Of a stretch of DNA of 36,523 nucleotides, positions 11,819 to 22,405 are shown piece after piece. The stretch comes from Fonticula alba. Its lineage: Eukaryota; Opisthokonta; Rotosphaerida; Fonticulaceae. How positions within the stretch are numbered: position 1 is the first letter of the stretch; every line of letters starts with the position of its first letter. The notes under the pieces were generated by a model that was not told the origin of the DNA, did not search any database, and worked only from the letters and a program-made list of their open reading frames with translations. Made by a program: the position numbers and the translations under genes. The stretch covers positions 71,442 to 107,964 of the forward strand of contig NW_009242973.1 of NCBI RefSeq assembly GCF_000388065.1, given 5' to 3'.

Positions 11819-12326
11819 CGAGTGGGCACGCGAGTGCATGTGGTGCGTGTGTGCGTGTGTGTGTGCGTGCGAGTGCATGTGGTGCGTGTGTCAGTATTGC
11901 CCGGTCCTTACGGCTGGCTGGCGACCGGCGGCCCGGAGGACAAAGCTGTCCCCAGAACACGCGCAGAATAGGGGGGGGCGGCGGCGGCAGGCAGCCACGA
12001 CGCGCCAGCACACATGCGCACCGGGATGGTAGGGTTGTGAGACATCACAGCATAGAGAAGCGCCGAGCTGAGGATGGTCTGGCCCATCTCCACGTGTCTG
12101 CCGCGGGCGAGCGGGGAAGGCGCCAAGGAAGGAGGGACCAGACAAAGGCCACCACCGCCCGAGGGAGGAAAGCCGAGTAAGACCACAGACGGGTGCACAA
12201 GCGAACCGGCGTCCACCAGGGCCCGGCGACAGTCGACAGAGGTGAGTGCCCGATGGAAAGCCGCGGCCAGGCGGGGTGTGTGGCAGGGGCTGGTCGGGGC
12301 CCGGGGGCCGCGCCTCGCTGCTGTGT

Positions 12327-12417
<91 letters not shown>

Positions 12418-13979
12418 CGGAATGACCGCGACTCGGGGGTTCATGCGCACCGGAGGTTGGAGATGCTCGACTGGGTGAGGGCAGCCGTGCCGGCCTCGGT
12501 GCTGGTCAAATGCGCAACCCGGTCATGCGGGATGAACACCTGCCGCAGGAGATTCGGCTCCTTGAAGGAAAGCTGCAGGGGGGGGAAAGTAAGAAAAGGA
12601 AAGAAGCACCGGGAGAAAGGGCCCAAAAAGGGGACGCCCACGCGAGTCAGCCCACGCCCAGATGCCGCCTCGGCCGGCTCGCCGCGGCGACGGCACGCAC
12701 CTCAAGCTCCTCGGCCACCCGACGGACATTCCGATCGAAGTGCGGCGGGAGGTTCAGGAAGGCAAAGGTCTGGTCGGTCAGGCGCCAGTGCACCGGCACC
12801 CGTGGCCGGAGGAGGCTCACGTCGCGGGTCTTGAGCGTGCTGTCGGACAGGAGCGGCGCCTGGAAGGGGCCGGTCGAGGGCCCGGCCGCCGTGGCGGCCC
12901 CCGGCGCGGCGGCCTTGGACCGGGCGGCCGGCTCGGGCGCCTGCCCACCCGGCCCCAGCCCGAAGATGCCATCCTCATCCTTCAGATGCCGCGAGTACTG
13001 GCGCTGCTCGTCCAGCTGCGAGCGGGCCTCGGCGATGGAGATGATCGACGAGGCAAAGGTCGAGGCCACCGGCGCCGGGACATCCGGCCGCCGCCCGGTC
13101 AGCGCGTGGGCCAAAAACCGATAGTAGTCCACCGGGTCGGCCAGCGCCGCGGCCTGCTGCCGGAGCAGCAGCGGCAAATTCGGCGACACCGATGTCACGC
13201 GCTCGAAGAAGCCGCGCAGCTCCCGCGCCACGGCCCCCGCATCCGACAGGTCCTCCAACACCGGCAGCGGGGGCAGGCTATCGGCCGGCGGGAAGCCCGG
13301 AGGCAGGGACACCTGGGTCAGCACCGGGGCCGAGGCCGCCCCCGGGGCCGCGGCCACCGCCCCGGCCACGCCGGCAACCGCGCCAGCAGCAGTGGCGGCG
13401 CCAGTCGCAGCCCTGCCGGTGCCAGCCCCGCCAGCACGCCTGCCACCAGCCTCCGACCGGGAGCCCGGGGCCGCATCCCGACGCGGCGGCGGATCCCCAC
13501 CGCGCTTCGGCAGCCAGCCCTCCGGCCGGACGGCCGACAGGGCCGACGATCCGAGCAAACTGGCGCTGCTGCTGTCCAGGAAGGAGGCCCGCCGCCGCGG
13601 GGTCGACCCCTCGGCCGCCGACGGGTGGTAAAGCGGATCCCGGCGCCGGGCCTCGGCCGCCGCCAGCTCCCGCTCCCGGCGCCGGCGCTGCTTGTCGGCC
13701 ATCTTCGTGGGGAGATCCCGCTTCCGGGGGGGAGGGCCGGCCGCCGGGGAGGCTTCCTCGGCCGGCCGGCCGGCCTCCTCGCGGCGAGTCTTCCGCCGCC
13801 GGGGAGTCGGCTCCACCGAGTCGGCCACCGGGCGCGAGGGGAAATTGCTGTCGCCCACGCTCTGGGACACCTGGCGCACATGCCTCAGCGTGTTGTTGGC
13901 ATCCTCCACCAGCTTGCGCTCCAGATCGGCCAGCCACTCGGGAGACCCGATGTGCTCGTCGTCATCGGCCGCGTTGCTT

Positions 13980-14013
<34 letters not shown>

Positions 14014-14140
14014 CATCGCGGGCCGCTGCCGCCATAGACCGACAGGCATCGGCGCCGTGCCGCATCGGGGCACCCGCCGGACGGGCCGCCACCATGGGGC
14101 CCGCTCGCCGGAGGACCGTGGCCGAAAGCGAGGAGAGCAT
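10945..14140 (-). CDS. MRPL44: mL44-like mitoribosomal protein (inactive RNase III fold)
   Basis: Probable large-subunit mitoribosomal protein. Exons 14140-12701, 12572-12451, 12097-12022 and 11646-10945 join in frame (779 residues). The start was chosen at 14140 because [20 protein letters not shown] looks like a mitochondrial presequence. Residues 35-440 are low complexity (poly-Gly, Arg/Ala/Pro-rich). The conserved part starts near 445 ([20 protein letters not shown]), continues [12 protein letters not shown], then across two junctions [29 protein letters not shown], and [17 protein letters not shown] (about 614-630). This order resembles human mL44. The RNase III acidic signature is degraded (Gln where the catalytic Asp would be), as expected for the non-catalytic ribosomal paralogues. 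No C-terminal dsRBD is seen; a coiled helix ([19 protein letters not shown]) and Ala/Pro tail replace it. mL57 or another RNase III-like protein is the alternative. Confidence 0.7.
11735..11881. repeat. (TG)n microsatellite in mL44 intron 3
   Basis: Pure TG from about 11744 to 11814, then imperfect TG/CG, inside intron 11647-12021. The coding strand therefore reads (CA)n. Confidence 0.95.
12327..12415. repeat. 89-nt G homopolymer in mL44 intron 2
   Basis: Uninterrupted G on +, so poly-C on the coding strand, inside intron 12098-12450. Its length may be unreliable in a short-read assembly. Confidence 0.9.
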
Positions 14141-14866
14141 GTGGGTTGGGGAGGGGGAGACGAGGTAGCTGGGCAGGGGGGCGGGGGGAGAAACGGCAAA
14201 AAGGCGGCGCGAGGAGACTTCCAGGTGCAACGGCAGAGGGGGGGGAAAGCAAGAGGGGGGGAGAGGGAGAAAGAGGGAGAGAGAGAGAGAGAGAGGGAGA
14301 GAGAGAGAGGGAGAGAGGGGGATTGTTTCGGCCTTCTCGATGGCCTGGGGAACACGGCCCGCCGCCCTGGTATCAGAAAGGGGACCGCCTCATGGCGGCG
14401 CAAGGTGGCGCACGTGTTCCCGGCGTCACGCTCACACATGCCAACGAACAAGCGGGCGGTCCCGGACGCCCGGCGCGCGCCGGGCGACTGTCCGGCCTCG
14501 TCCCCCCCCCCCCCCCCGGCCCCCGGCCCCGGTGCCCCTCGCTGGGATGGAAAAGAAAAAATGGGACCCAGGGGTGCACGGCACGGGATGACGCGCGAGG
14601 AGAATCGAGGGTGTGAATGTATTTTCGGGCGTGAACGCGCGGCGGTCAGAGGGGGGAGGATGAAGCGGAGTCCCGGCGAGATGGCCGGCGCGGGCAGGCA
14701 CAGGCCCCCCCCGGGCCGTCCCCGGCAGGAGAAGACGAGGCATGCCGCATGGGCCACCGGCGCAAATGCAAGCCCACGCGTGTGAATATGTGTCTCCATG
14801 CAGGGGGGGGAGGGATGTGCGCGCGTACGCGCCCGGTAGCGCATCTCCTCGCGGGCCCCCCCCCTT
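14141..14866. other. Intergenic: mL44 5' flank and SREBP-like 3' flank
   Basis: From 14145 to about 14322 a GA/G-rich tract on + (CT-rich on the mL44 coding strand) lies directly upstream of the mL44 start, including (GA)n at 14276-14320. A C run is at 14504-14518. No further gene recognised. Confidence 0.55.
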
Positions 14867-15143
14867 CTAGGACTCCATCGACAGCGAGAGGGAGGACGAC
14901 CGAGGGGTACGGGTGTCCATGAACCGGAAAACAAAGTTCGACACATAGCCAATCATCACCGGCAGGCCCAGCAGGAGCGGCACAAAGAAGGGCACCGCCG
15001 GCGGGAAGGGGGGCTGCAGGCGGAGGATGGCGTCCACCCGGCGCATCTGCTCGATGCCGTACCGCGCAGCCAGTGACCGGGCGCGAGCTTCGTACATGGT
15101 TTCCAGGCGGGTGTAGGGAGACTGTGCGCATGCGTCCGGGCGG

Positions 15144-15185
<42 letters not shown>

Positions 15186-16726
15186 AAGGGAGAAACAGAC
15201 AGAAGTGCGCGTGCAAAGGACCGGCAAACTGCGCGCCCATGCGCGTGCGCGGGCATTTGGGGAGGAAAAAAACCCACCGCAGCAAGATCCCCCGCCCCAC
15301 CCCGCCCCCTTGGATACCGGCCGCCAGGCATGCCCTTCAGGAGAGCGAGCCACCGAGCAAGACACGCACCCGGCGGAAACCCACCGACTGGTAGGCCATC
15401 AGCTCGGACACGAGCGGGCTGTTCGGATGCTTGGTCTCCTCCAGCTGGATGACGATGATGCCGAAGATGGAGTGCTTCATGCAGGAGGTCCACGTGTGGC
15501 AATGCTGGGACTGGTAGAGTCTAAACAGGATGTTGATCAGCTCGTCGCTGCTCTCATCCAGCCCCGGCATGCTCAGGACACGTCGATCGATGACGCTGAA
15601 CATGGACCCGGTGATCCGGTCCAGCACCATGGCGATCATCAAGTACGAGCAATAGAGGGTCGTGTAGAATTGGATGTCTGTGCATGCGTCGTACGGGGGA
15701 GGGGGGGGGAGAGCGCGCGCGCGCGCGAGGTGGGAAAGGGAGACAGAGAGTGCGGAGGGAGGAAGGGGGGGGGGGGGGGGCGTGCGTCGGTGAGTTGACA
15801 GGTGTGTGCGTGCGCGCGCCAAAAGACAATCCGGTCCTTGGCGAGATGCGGCGCTCAGGGCGAGACGACGCGAGCCGGGAAAAGGGACGGGAAGAACGCA
15901 CACCACATGGGCAGGGGCGCCGGCTTCGGCAAAGCCTGGTCCATGTCCACCTCGGCATCCTTCAGCAGCTGCAGCAGGTCCGAACTGGGCCCGGCCAGCG
16001 GCTCCGACGACACCGGCGCAGGCGTCGGCGACGCCGTCATCGGAGAGGAGGCGGAGGACCCCAATGACGAGGTCGATGACGAGGCCGACATCGACCGCTC
16101 CATCGCCAGCGTCGGGCCCCCATGCTCCAGGGCGCTGGACATGGCGAACTTCGTCAGGTACGAGGCATTCATGATGGACAGGTCCCGACGGCCGCGCCCG
16201 CGCCGACTGACCACGCCCCCATGGTCGGGAGCCGCCACGGCGCTCGACAGGGCCGCCTGGCTGGCCATGCCCTCGGCCGCCGGGCGGACCGCGGTGGTCG
16301 TCGCCGGCGCCACGTCCGGGACCTCACCATCCTCGGCGCCGGTGCCGGTGTCGGGCTCGATCTCGGCCCCGGCCGCCGGCCCCTGCATGAGGGCTTGGGC
16401 CTCGGTGCCAGCCTCGGCCACAGGAGGCTGGGGATCATCCTCGGCCCGGGTCCCGGGCAGGCGACACCGGAGCAAGCATGTCCGACGCACGTTGAAGGGC
16501 CGCATGAGGCCCAACTCAAAGTGGCCCGCAAAGGACCGCCCTTGCGAGGCATCCTGGCGCTCGGTCGACATATCCTCCAGCGAGGAGTCCTCCGTGGCGG
16601 CCGCCAACTCCAAGGACCGACCCCAGATCAAGCGCCCTGCTTGCAGGTAGAGCTGCGAACCGGGCGGACAGACAAAAAAGGGGAGCCCGCCAGCCAGCGG
16701 CAATAGAGAGAGGGAGAGAGGGGAGG

Positions 16727-16762
<36 letters not shown>

Positions 16763-18255
16763 ATGAGGAAAGAGTCAATACAGGCAGATCCCAGCGCCGG
16801 GTGGGCCCAGGAGAGGAGCCAAGGGCAAAGGAAGGCGAAGCCAGGGACAACGAAGGAACCACAGCAACAGGCGCACCTTTCGCGCCTCGGCAATGTGCCC
16901 GGCAAAGGCCAGCCGGTCGGCGTGCTCGCGGATCAGCCGCGCCTTCCGCGTATTGCTGGCCATCTGCGGCGACAGGGACAGGGTCTTCACCAGCACCAGG
17001 ACCTTCACCAGGGTCATCAGGCCAAACCACCGGAAGAAGCCCAAGGTCACATAGAGGACGGAACACAATGGCCCATAGGCGAAGGAGACAAACGCCGACA
17101 GGATCTTCGCCCGGGTGGACGCAAAGACCTCGGTGGAAATGATCGATGGCAGGGACCCCTCCAGCGTGGCGGCCGCCATGGCCGATGCCATGTCCCCCGC
17201 CTCGGGCGGGGTGTAGTTCGGAAGCGGCATCAGCAGCAACACCACCGACACCAAGACACAGACACTCAGCGCCCCGTCGATGGCGAAGAAGGACGGAGAC
17301 CGGCGCTTCCGCGGGTTGATCTCGGCCAACGGCAGGCCGGCCCCGCCGTCCGGGAGATGCTCCCCCGCCACGGCCGGGACCGGGCCGCCGGCATCCGGCG
17401 CAGCCCCCTCGCCACCGGCCACCGGCCCATCGGCCAGGGGCCCATCGCCGGCGAGGACACCGGGGGCGCCGGCCAGGTCGGCCGTGGCCGGGGCCTGCGC
17501 CGGTGCCGGGAGCGCCAGCACCGGGGCTGCTTCGGCCACGGCCGGGGCCCGGTCGCCGGGCATGGTGCCCTGCCCCGGCCGGGGGGCCGAGCCACCGGCA
17601 CCCGACCGCAAATGATGCGGCTGCGGCTGGAGGAAGTGCCGAGGCGCCCCCGGAGGAGGAGCTGGCCCCCATGGCTTCGGCTGCGTGGCGGCCCTGCCGC
17701 CCTCCCGGTACGAGGGGGAATAGTGCGACGGGTAGAACCCATCCACCGGGCCGTCCTGCCCCGGCCCCGCTGGGTAGTAAAACTCCCCCCCGGGACCGGG
17801 GGCAAAGGGCGCCTGGTGCGCCGCCGCCGCCGGGGAGCCACCATACTGGCCCCCGCTGTGGTAGAGGCTGCCATGGGGTGGGAGGGGCCCCGGTGCCGAG
17901 CCCCGTGAATGATATGCCGGAGGCGCCTGTCGCCGAGGAGACTCGCCGCCTCCCACCCCGGGATAGTATGGGCCTCCGGCCGCCAGGCCGGCAGGCGGCA
18001 GTCGAGCCCCCTCGCCCCGGGGGTAGCCCCCGCCCGAGGTGGACAGACCATCGTCGCTGGCCGGCGCCGCTGGCAGATACCACCCCCGAGGAGGCGGGCC
18101 GCCAGGAGGACCCGGCGACATGCCATCCGGCACCGACATCCGGTACCCATGGCTTGGTGGTCCATAGTACCGGCCGTCGGCCAGCGAGTCGACACCATAC
18201 CCATCGCCACCCGCCAGTGGGTACTGATGGTGACGGTGGTAATCATAATAGGGCG

Positions 18256-18288
<33 letters not shown>

Positions 18289-18638
18289 AGCCGGGCTGGT
18301 GATAATCGGAAGGGAATGGAGCGAGCGGACCGCCCCCCGGGAGATAGCCACCACTGGTCGCCGGGGGGGCGATCAAGTGTGGCGGCAGTGGCGCACCGTC
18401 CGGTCGGTGTGCGTACCTCCGAGACGCCTCTATGGTGGCAGCGGGCAGGGGGAAAGACGGAGCCCGCGAGCCAGAAGCCGCGACAAAAGGTCAGCACCAC
18501 TGTGTGGCAGGGGGAAGGCCGGCGAAAGGGACAGAACCCGACCCATGCGGCGGCCTCCGTCGTACCATCATCACCGGCCAGACCGGCCGGTGTCACAAAG
18601 GAAGAGGAGGCGCCCCCCGGCGGCCCCCGACGCATGAA

Positions 18639-18669
<31 letters not shown>

Positions 18670-20157
18670 TGTGGGGGAGGCTGCTGGGAGGGGGGCTCAT
18701 GGCGAAAAAAATGCCGGTCCTGAGGCGACAGCCCAGAAGGCGGGGGTCCTGACGGGTCGGACCGGACCGGGCTGGCCCCGGGCCCGGGGGCGTCACCAGC
18801 GAATCCACCTGCCGGTGGCCCGCCCGGATAGTGTCCAGCGAATGGCCCGGAGAGGCCACCGGCCGGGTGCCGGGATGGATACGCCTGCTGCTGCTGCTGC
18901 TGCCGGCCAACCGGAGCATGAGACGAATGGTGGTGATGATGGTGGTACGGGTGGGCGGCGGCCGCGGCCGCGGCGCTCGCGGCTCCGGGGGGATTGCCCC
19001 CGGCGCCGGCCGCCGCCGCCGCCGCCGCTTGATCGGCCTCACTCAACGGCGTGTTCAGCCCATTGGACGAACCGGATGGCGGCGCGCTCGGCACCCCACC
19101 CGACCCGAAGGAAGCCGACGAAGAAGCGGCCCCCGGGGCCGAGGAGAAGGACCCCGCACTCGCAGGGGGAGCCTCATCGCCGGGCGAGGAAAAGGGCCCG
19201 GCCGAGCCATCCGGCGGCGAGTTGACCATCACCGAGCCACCGAGGTCGGGCGCTGGTACCGGCCCCGGTAACCCCCCGGCCGGCCCATGCATCCCATGCG
19301 CATGGCCGCCCCCGCCGAGGGACCCCGAGCCAGGGGCCCCGGCCGGCGGCACCGAGCGCGACATTTGCGAATAGGCCCCGCTGTGGCCCGGCTGCGAGTA
19401 GGCATGCCCCGGCGGAGGCAGGGGCTGGCCCCCGGACGGGGTGGGCCCCCTGGCCGAGGAGCCCCCCGACGAGCCGGGGGTCGTGTGCCCGGAAGACCCG
19501 CCCGCCCCGGGCGAGGGGGATGGCCCATCAGCAGGCCCGGGGCCGCCCTCCGAGGCCGGGCCACCGTCCGACGCGCCGGGCCCGGAGGCGGCCGCCCGCT
19601 CCAGCTGCGCAATGCGATCCTGCAACTGGCGGACCTTCAGCCGGAGCTCCAGATTCGACCGGTGCAACGACCGGCACGAGCTGGTCAGGGTGTCGACAAA
19701 GGTGACACTGCGCGAGAGGATGGCCGCCTTGGAGGGCTTGCGATCCCCCCGCAGGCCGGCCTCCAGCCCGGTGATTTCGAGCAGATCGCTCTGTGCATCC
19801 GGAAGCAGCCCGTACAGCTGGTTGATGGCCGAGTTGATGCTTTGCTGCCGGCGCCGCTCCGACACATTGTGGTTGTGCTGCTTCAGAAGCTCAATCGCAT
19901 CGGCATCCAGGGCCTGGCCGGCCGACAGGGCTGCCGCGGCCTCGGCTGCCGCGGCCTCGCGCCGAATCGACCTACACACGAGCAGGAAGAGGACGCAGGA
20001 GGAGGGAGGCATGGAGAGGGCAAGCACGGGGAGAGGCATTGGGGCAGGGGGGCAGGGGGGGGGGCGGGGGCGCGGCGATGAGCGGGGAAAAACAGAAACA
20101 AAGAAACAACAACAACGGACGCCAGGGGGGTGAGAAAAGGGAGGGGGGGGGGGGGGG

Positions 20158-20233
<76 letters not shown>

Positions 20234-22405
20234 GGAAGCCGGAGCCGGACACACAGACACACAGACACACAGCAACCGGATGCCATGGAGTTAGGACATG
20301 CAAGGCGCAGGAAGGGGGCCAAAGAGGAGAGGGGGCAGGGGGGGGGAAGTCAGGATACAGGGCACGCACGCCAGCTTACGCGACCCGATGGACGCGCCGC
20401 CGGCCAGGTCGTCCAGGTCCGGCGAGGGGGACCCGCCACTGTTGCGCGAAGAATGCCGCTTGTGCCGGGACACGGCCCGAAGCCCCGACGCGGGGTCATC
20501 CTCGCCCTCGTCGCTGGAGCTGTCGTCCGAGGACTGGGACTCGGCCTCGGGCGGCTGGTCCGGCTCCTCGGCCGCGGCGGCCGCCGCACGCGCACGCACT
20601 GGGCCCGCCGCCGCCGCCGACGCCGACGCCGCCGTCACCGGCACCGCCGTCACTTCTGATGGATCGCCCCCGGCCGCGGCGTGGCGCTTGCGCGGCGGCA
20701 AGGTCGGCTCTGTGGCCGCGGCCACGGGCTTGCCACTGTCAGGCACCGCCGGGGCCGCGTGCGACACGCACGACTGGTCCAGTCGCCTGGACAGGGCCTG
20801 GATGGAGCTCTCGTCCCCGGCCACCGCCGGGTCCGGCTTGACGGCCACCGCCGGCATGGCCGCCGCCCCATGCTTGGCAAGGAAGGCCCCGGAATCGGAG
20901 TAGGTGGCGGGGAAGCCGCCGGCCACCCCGGTCGCCGTGGCCGCCACCGCCGCCGGGTCAAAGTCCGGCGAGGAGGCCGACGACGAGCTAGACGACGACG
21001 ACGACGACGAGGTGGCCGCCAGGTGAGGGTGGTGGTGAGGGTGGTGGTAGTGCGGCTGCTGATGCTGATGCTGGTGCTGCTGCTGCTGCTGGTGGTGGGG
21101 GGGAGGCTGGTGCTGCTGCTGCTGCTGCTGGTATTGCTGCTGATGCTGCTGATGCTGCTGATGCTGCTGCTGATACTGCTGATGCTGCTGGCCTGGGCCA
21201 CCCTGTCCAGGAGGCGGGCCCAGCGGCCGGCCACCCGGCGGGAAGTACCGCTGCCCGGCGGGCGGCTGCTCGGCATGGCCCCCGGGAGATGAGTGGTACG
21301 TGGGCGGGGAACTCCAGGCCCCGGGGGGCGGCGGCCCGGCCGGGCCCTGCCCCGGGGCCCCGACCGGCCCATGGCCGTGCGAATGGCCGTGCGAATGGCC
21401 GACACTTGCCGAGGCCCCTGGCCCGGGGCCACCGGGGTGGAAGTCCCCGGGGCCACTGCCCGGGCCCGGAGCACCGCCCCCATCGCCCGGATGGCGTGGC
21501 CCACCATCATACACCGGGCCACGCGCACCATAGGAATAGTGGCGGCCCTCGGCCGAGTGGCCATACGTGCCGGGGTGTGCCGAGGGATCCGGCCCAGGGC
21601 CCCCGACTCCCGGCCGGCCAGCCAGATGACCCGGCACAGGGCCATAGTATGCATCGGCGGAGCCCGGCCCGCCGGAAGCCGCGGCATTGTGGAAGCCCGC
21701 ATGCGGCGGGTGCCCCTCGGTCGAAATGCTGTACCCATCGCGCATGGGCCCGGCCCCAGGACCGGGGCCGCCGCCACCGACAGCCGGACCCGAGGGCGAC
21801 GATGACGATGACGAGCAAGAGGAAGAGGAGGCCAGCCCGGAGCTGACCGTGTCGGCATGTGCCTGGTCCGTCAGCAAGCCGCTGCCGGAGCTGGCGATCG
21901 GCTGCGGGTCGAAAGTGCCACGACCCGGGTGGGGCTGCGCCTGTCCCGGCGCCTGGAGCTGTTGCGACTGCGAGGACGGCTCGGCCGGGAAGCCGGGGTG
22001 GCGCGGGTGGTGGTGCGCCGGCGGGGCCATGTGCCCGCCGGTCGGCGGCAGGAAGTGCGCCGGGCCCAGCGCCGCCACGCGGTATTCCCCCCGCTGGGGC
22101 TGGTACGGATGGTGCGTGGCCGAGCTCGACCCCGGCGGGTGAGAGTAGGAGTGACTGGAGGGAGGGTGCGGAGGCATGGGCCCGGGCCCATGCCCCGTCG
22201 GGTGGTGGAGGTGGTGATCCGGCGACTCGTTGAAGAAGTTCGAATCCCCCAAGAACACCGGGTCAAAGTCGCCGATGCTGTGGCTGACCGAACTCCCGGG
22301 CGGCGGGGCCGCACCGGTGGCATACGCCAGCGTCAAGTAGGCATTGTCATTGCCGGCTGCCGGGGGGAAAAAGTGCTCAGGCTCGAAGGAGTTGGGATAG
22401 GCCAT
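14867..22405 (-). CDS. SREBP-like membrane-tethered bHLH-zip transcription factor
   Basis: Probable sterol/lipid regulator released from a membrane by proteolysis (role inferred). Exons 22405-20370, 19971-18566, 18429-16877, 16652-15902, 15677-15370 and 15121-14867 join in frame: 2102 residues against about 1100 for animal SREBPs. Order: His/Gln/Pro/Gly-rich N-terminus with acidic patch DDSSSDEGEDD; bHLH at about 711-775 (HNHNVSERRRQQSINSAINQ ... KPSKAAILSRSVTFVDTL) and a leucine zipper (LELRLKVRQLQDRIAQLE); a long Pro/Gly/Gln linker; RKRR then a first membrane segment at about 1530-1552 (LSVCVLVSVVLLLMPL); a loop of about 38 residues; a second hydrophobic region at 1590-1630. After it, REHADRLAFAGHIAEARKLY then LQAGRLIWGRSLE resembles the start of the SREBP regulatory domain. 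Odd: Arg replaces the SREBP-diagnostic Tyr, and a third hydrophobic segment lies near the C-terminus. The exon 1 donor was chosen for phase (GTGCGT at 20369). Confidence 0.72.
16704..16761. repeat. (GA)n repeat in SREBP-like intron 3
   Basis: GA-rich on +, so (CT)n on the coding strand, in intron 16653-16876 near its acceptor end, where it could serve as the polypyrimidine tract. Confidence 0.9.
18256..18286. repeat. CTG/CAG repeat encoding poly-Gln
   Basis: CTG triplets on + encode ten consecutive Gln at about residues 1196-1205 of the SREBP-like protein. A second CTG run at 18639-18666 encodes about eight Gln in the preceding exon. Confidence 0.92.
20161..20231. repeat. 71-nt G homopolymer in SREBP-like intron 1
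   Basis: Uninterrupted G on + inside intron 19972-20369, preceded by a further G-rich stretch from 20143; poly-C on the coding strand. Confidence 0.9.
21058..21195. repeat. Imperfect CTG/ATG triplet repeat (Gln/His-rich coding)
   Basis: Encodes alternating Gln and His runs at about residues 404-449 of the SREBP-like protein, within its N-terminal, presumably activating, region. Confidence 0.9.

Noticed and set aside
11647-12011. Open frames translating to Cys-Val or Thr-His repeats
   Set aside because: They are readings of the (TG)n microsatellite, not proteins.
15855-18083. 742-codon open frame read as a single protein
   Set aside because: Only its 16652-15902 part is exon 4 of the SREBP-like gene; the remainder is intron plus the wrong frame of exon 3.
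20361-20385. GTAAGC donor at the end of SREBP-like exon 1
   Set aside because: It looks more canonical but leaves one nucleotide and shifts the bHLH exon out of frame. GTGCGT a few bases on keeps frame.
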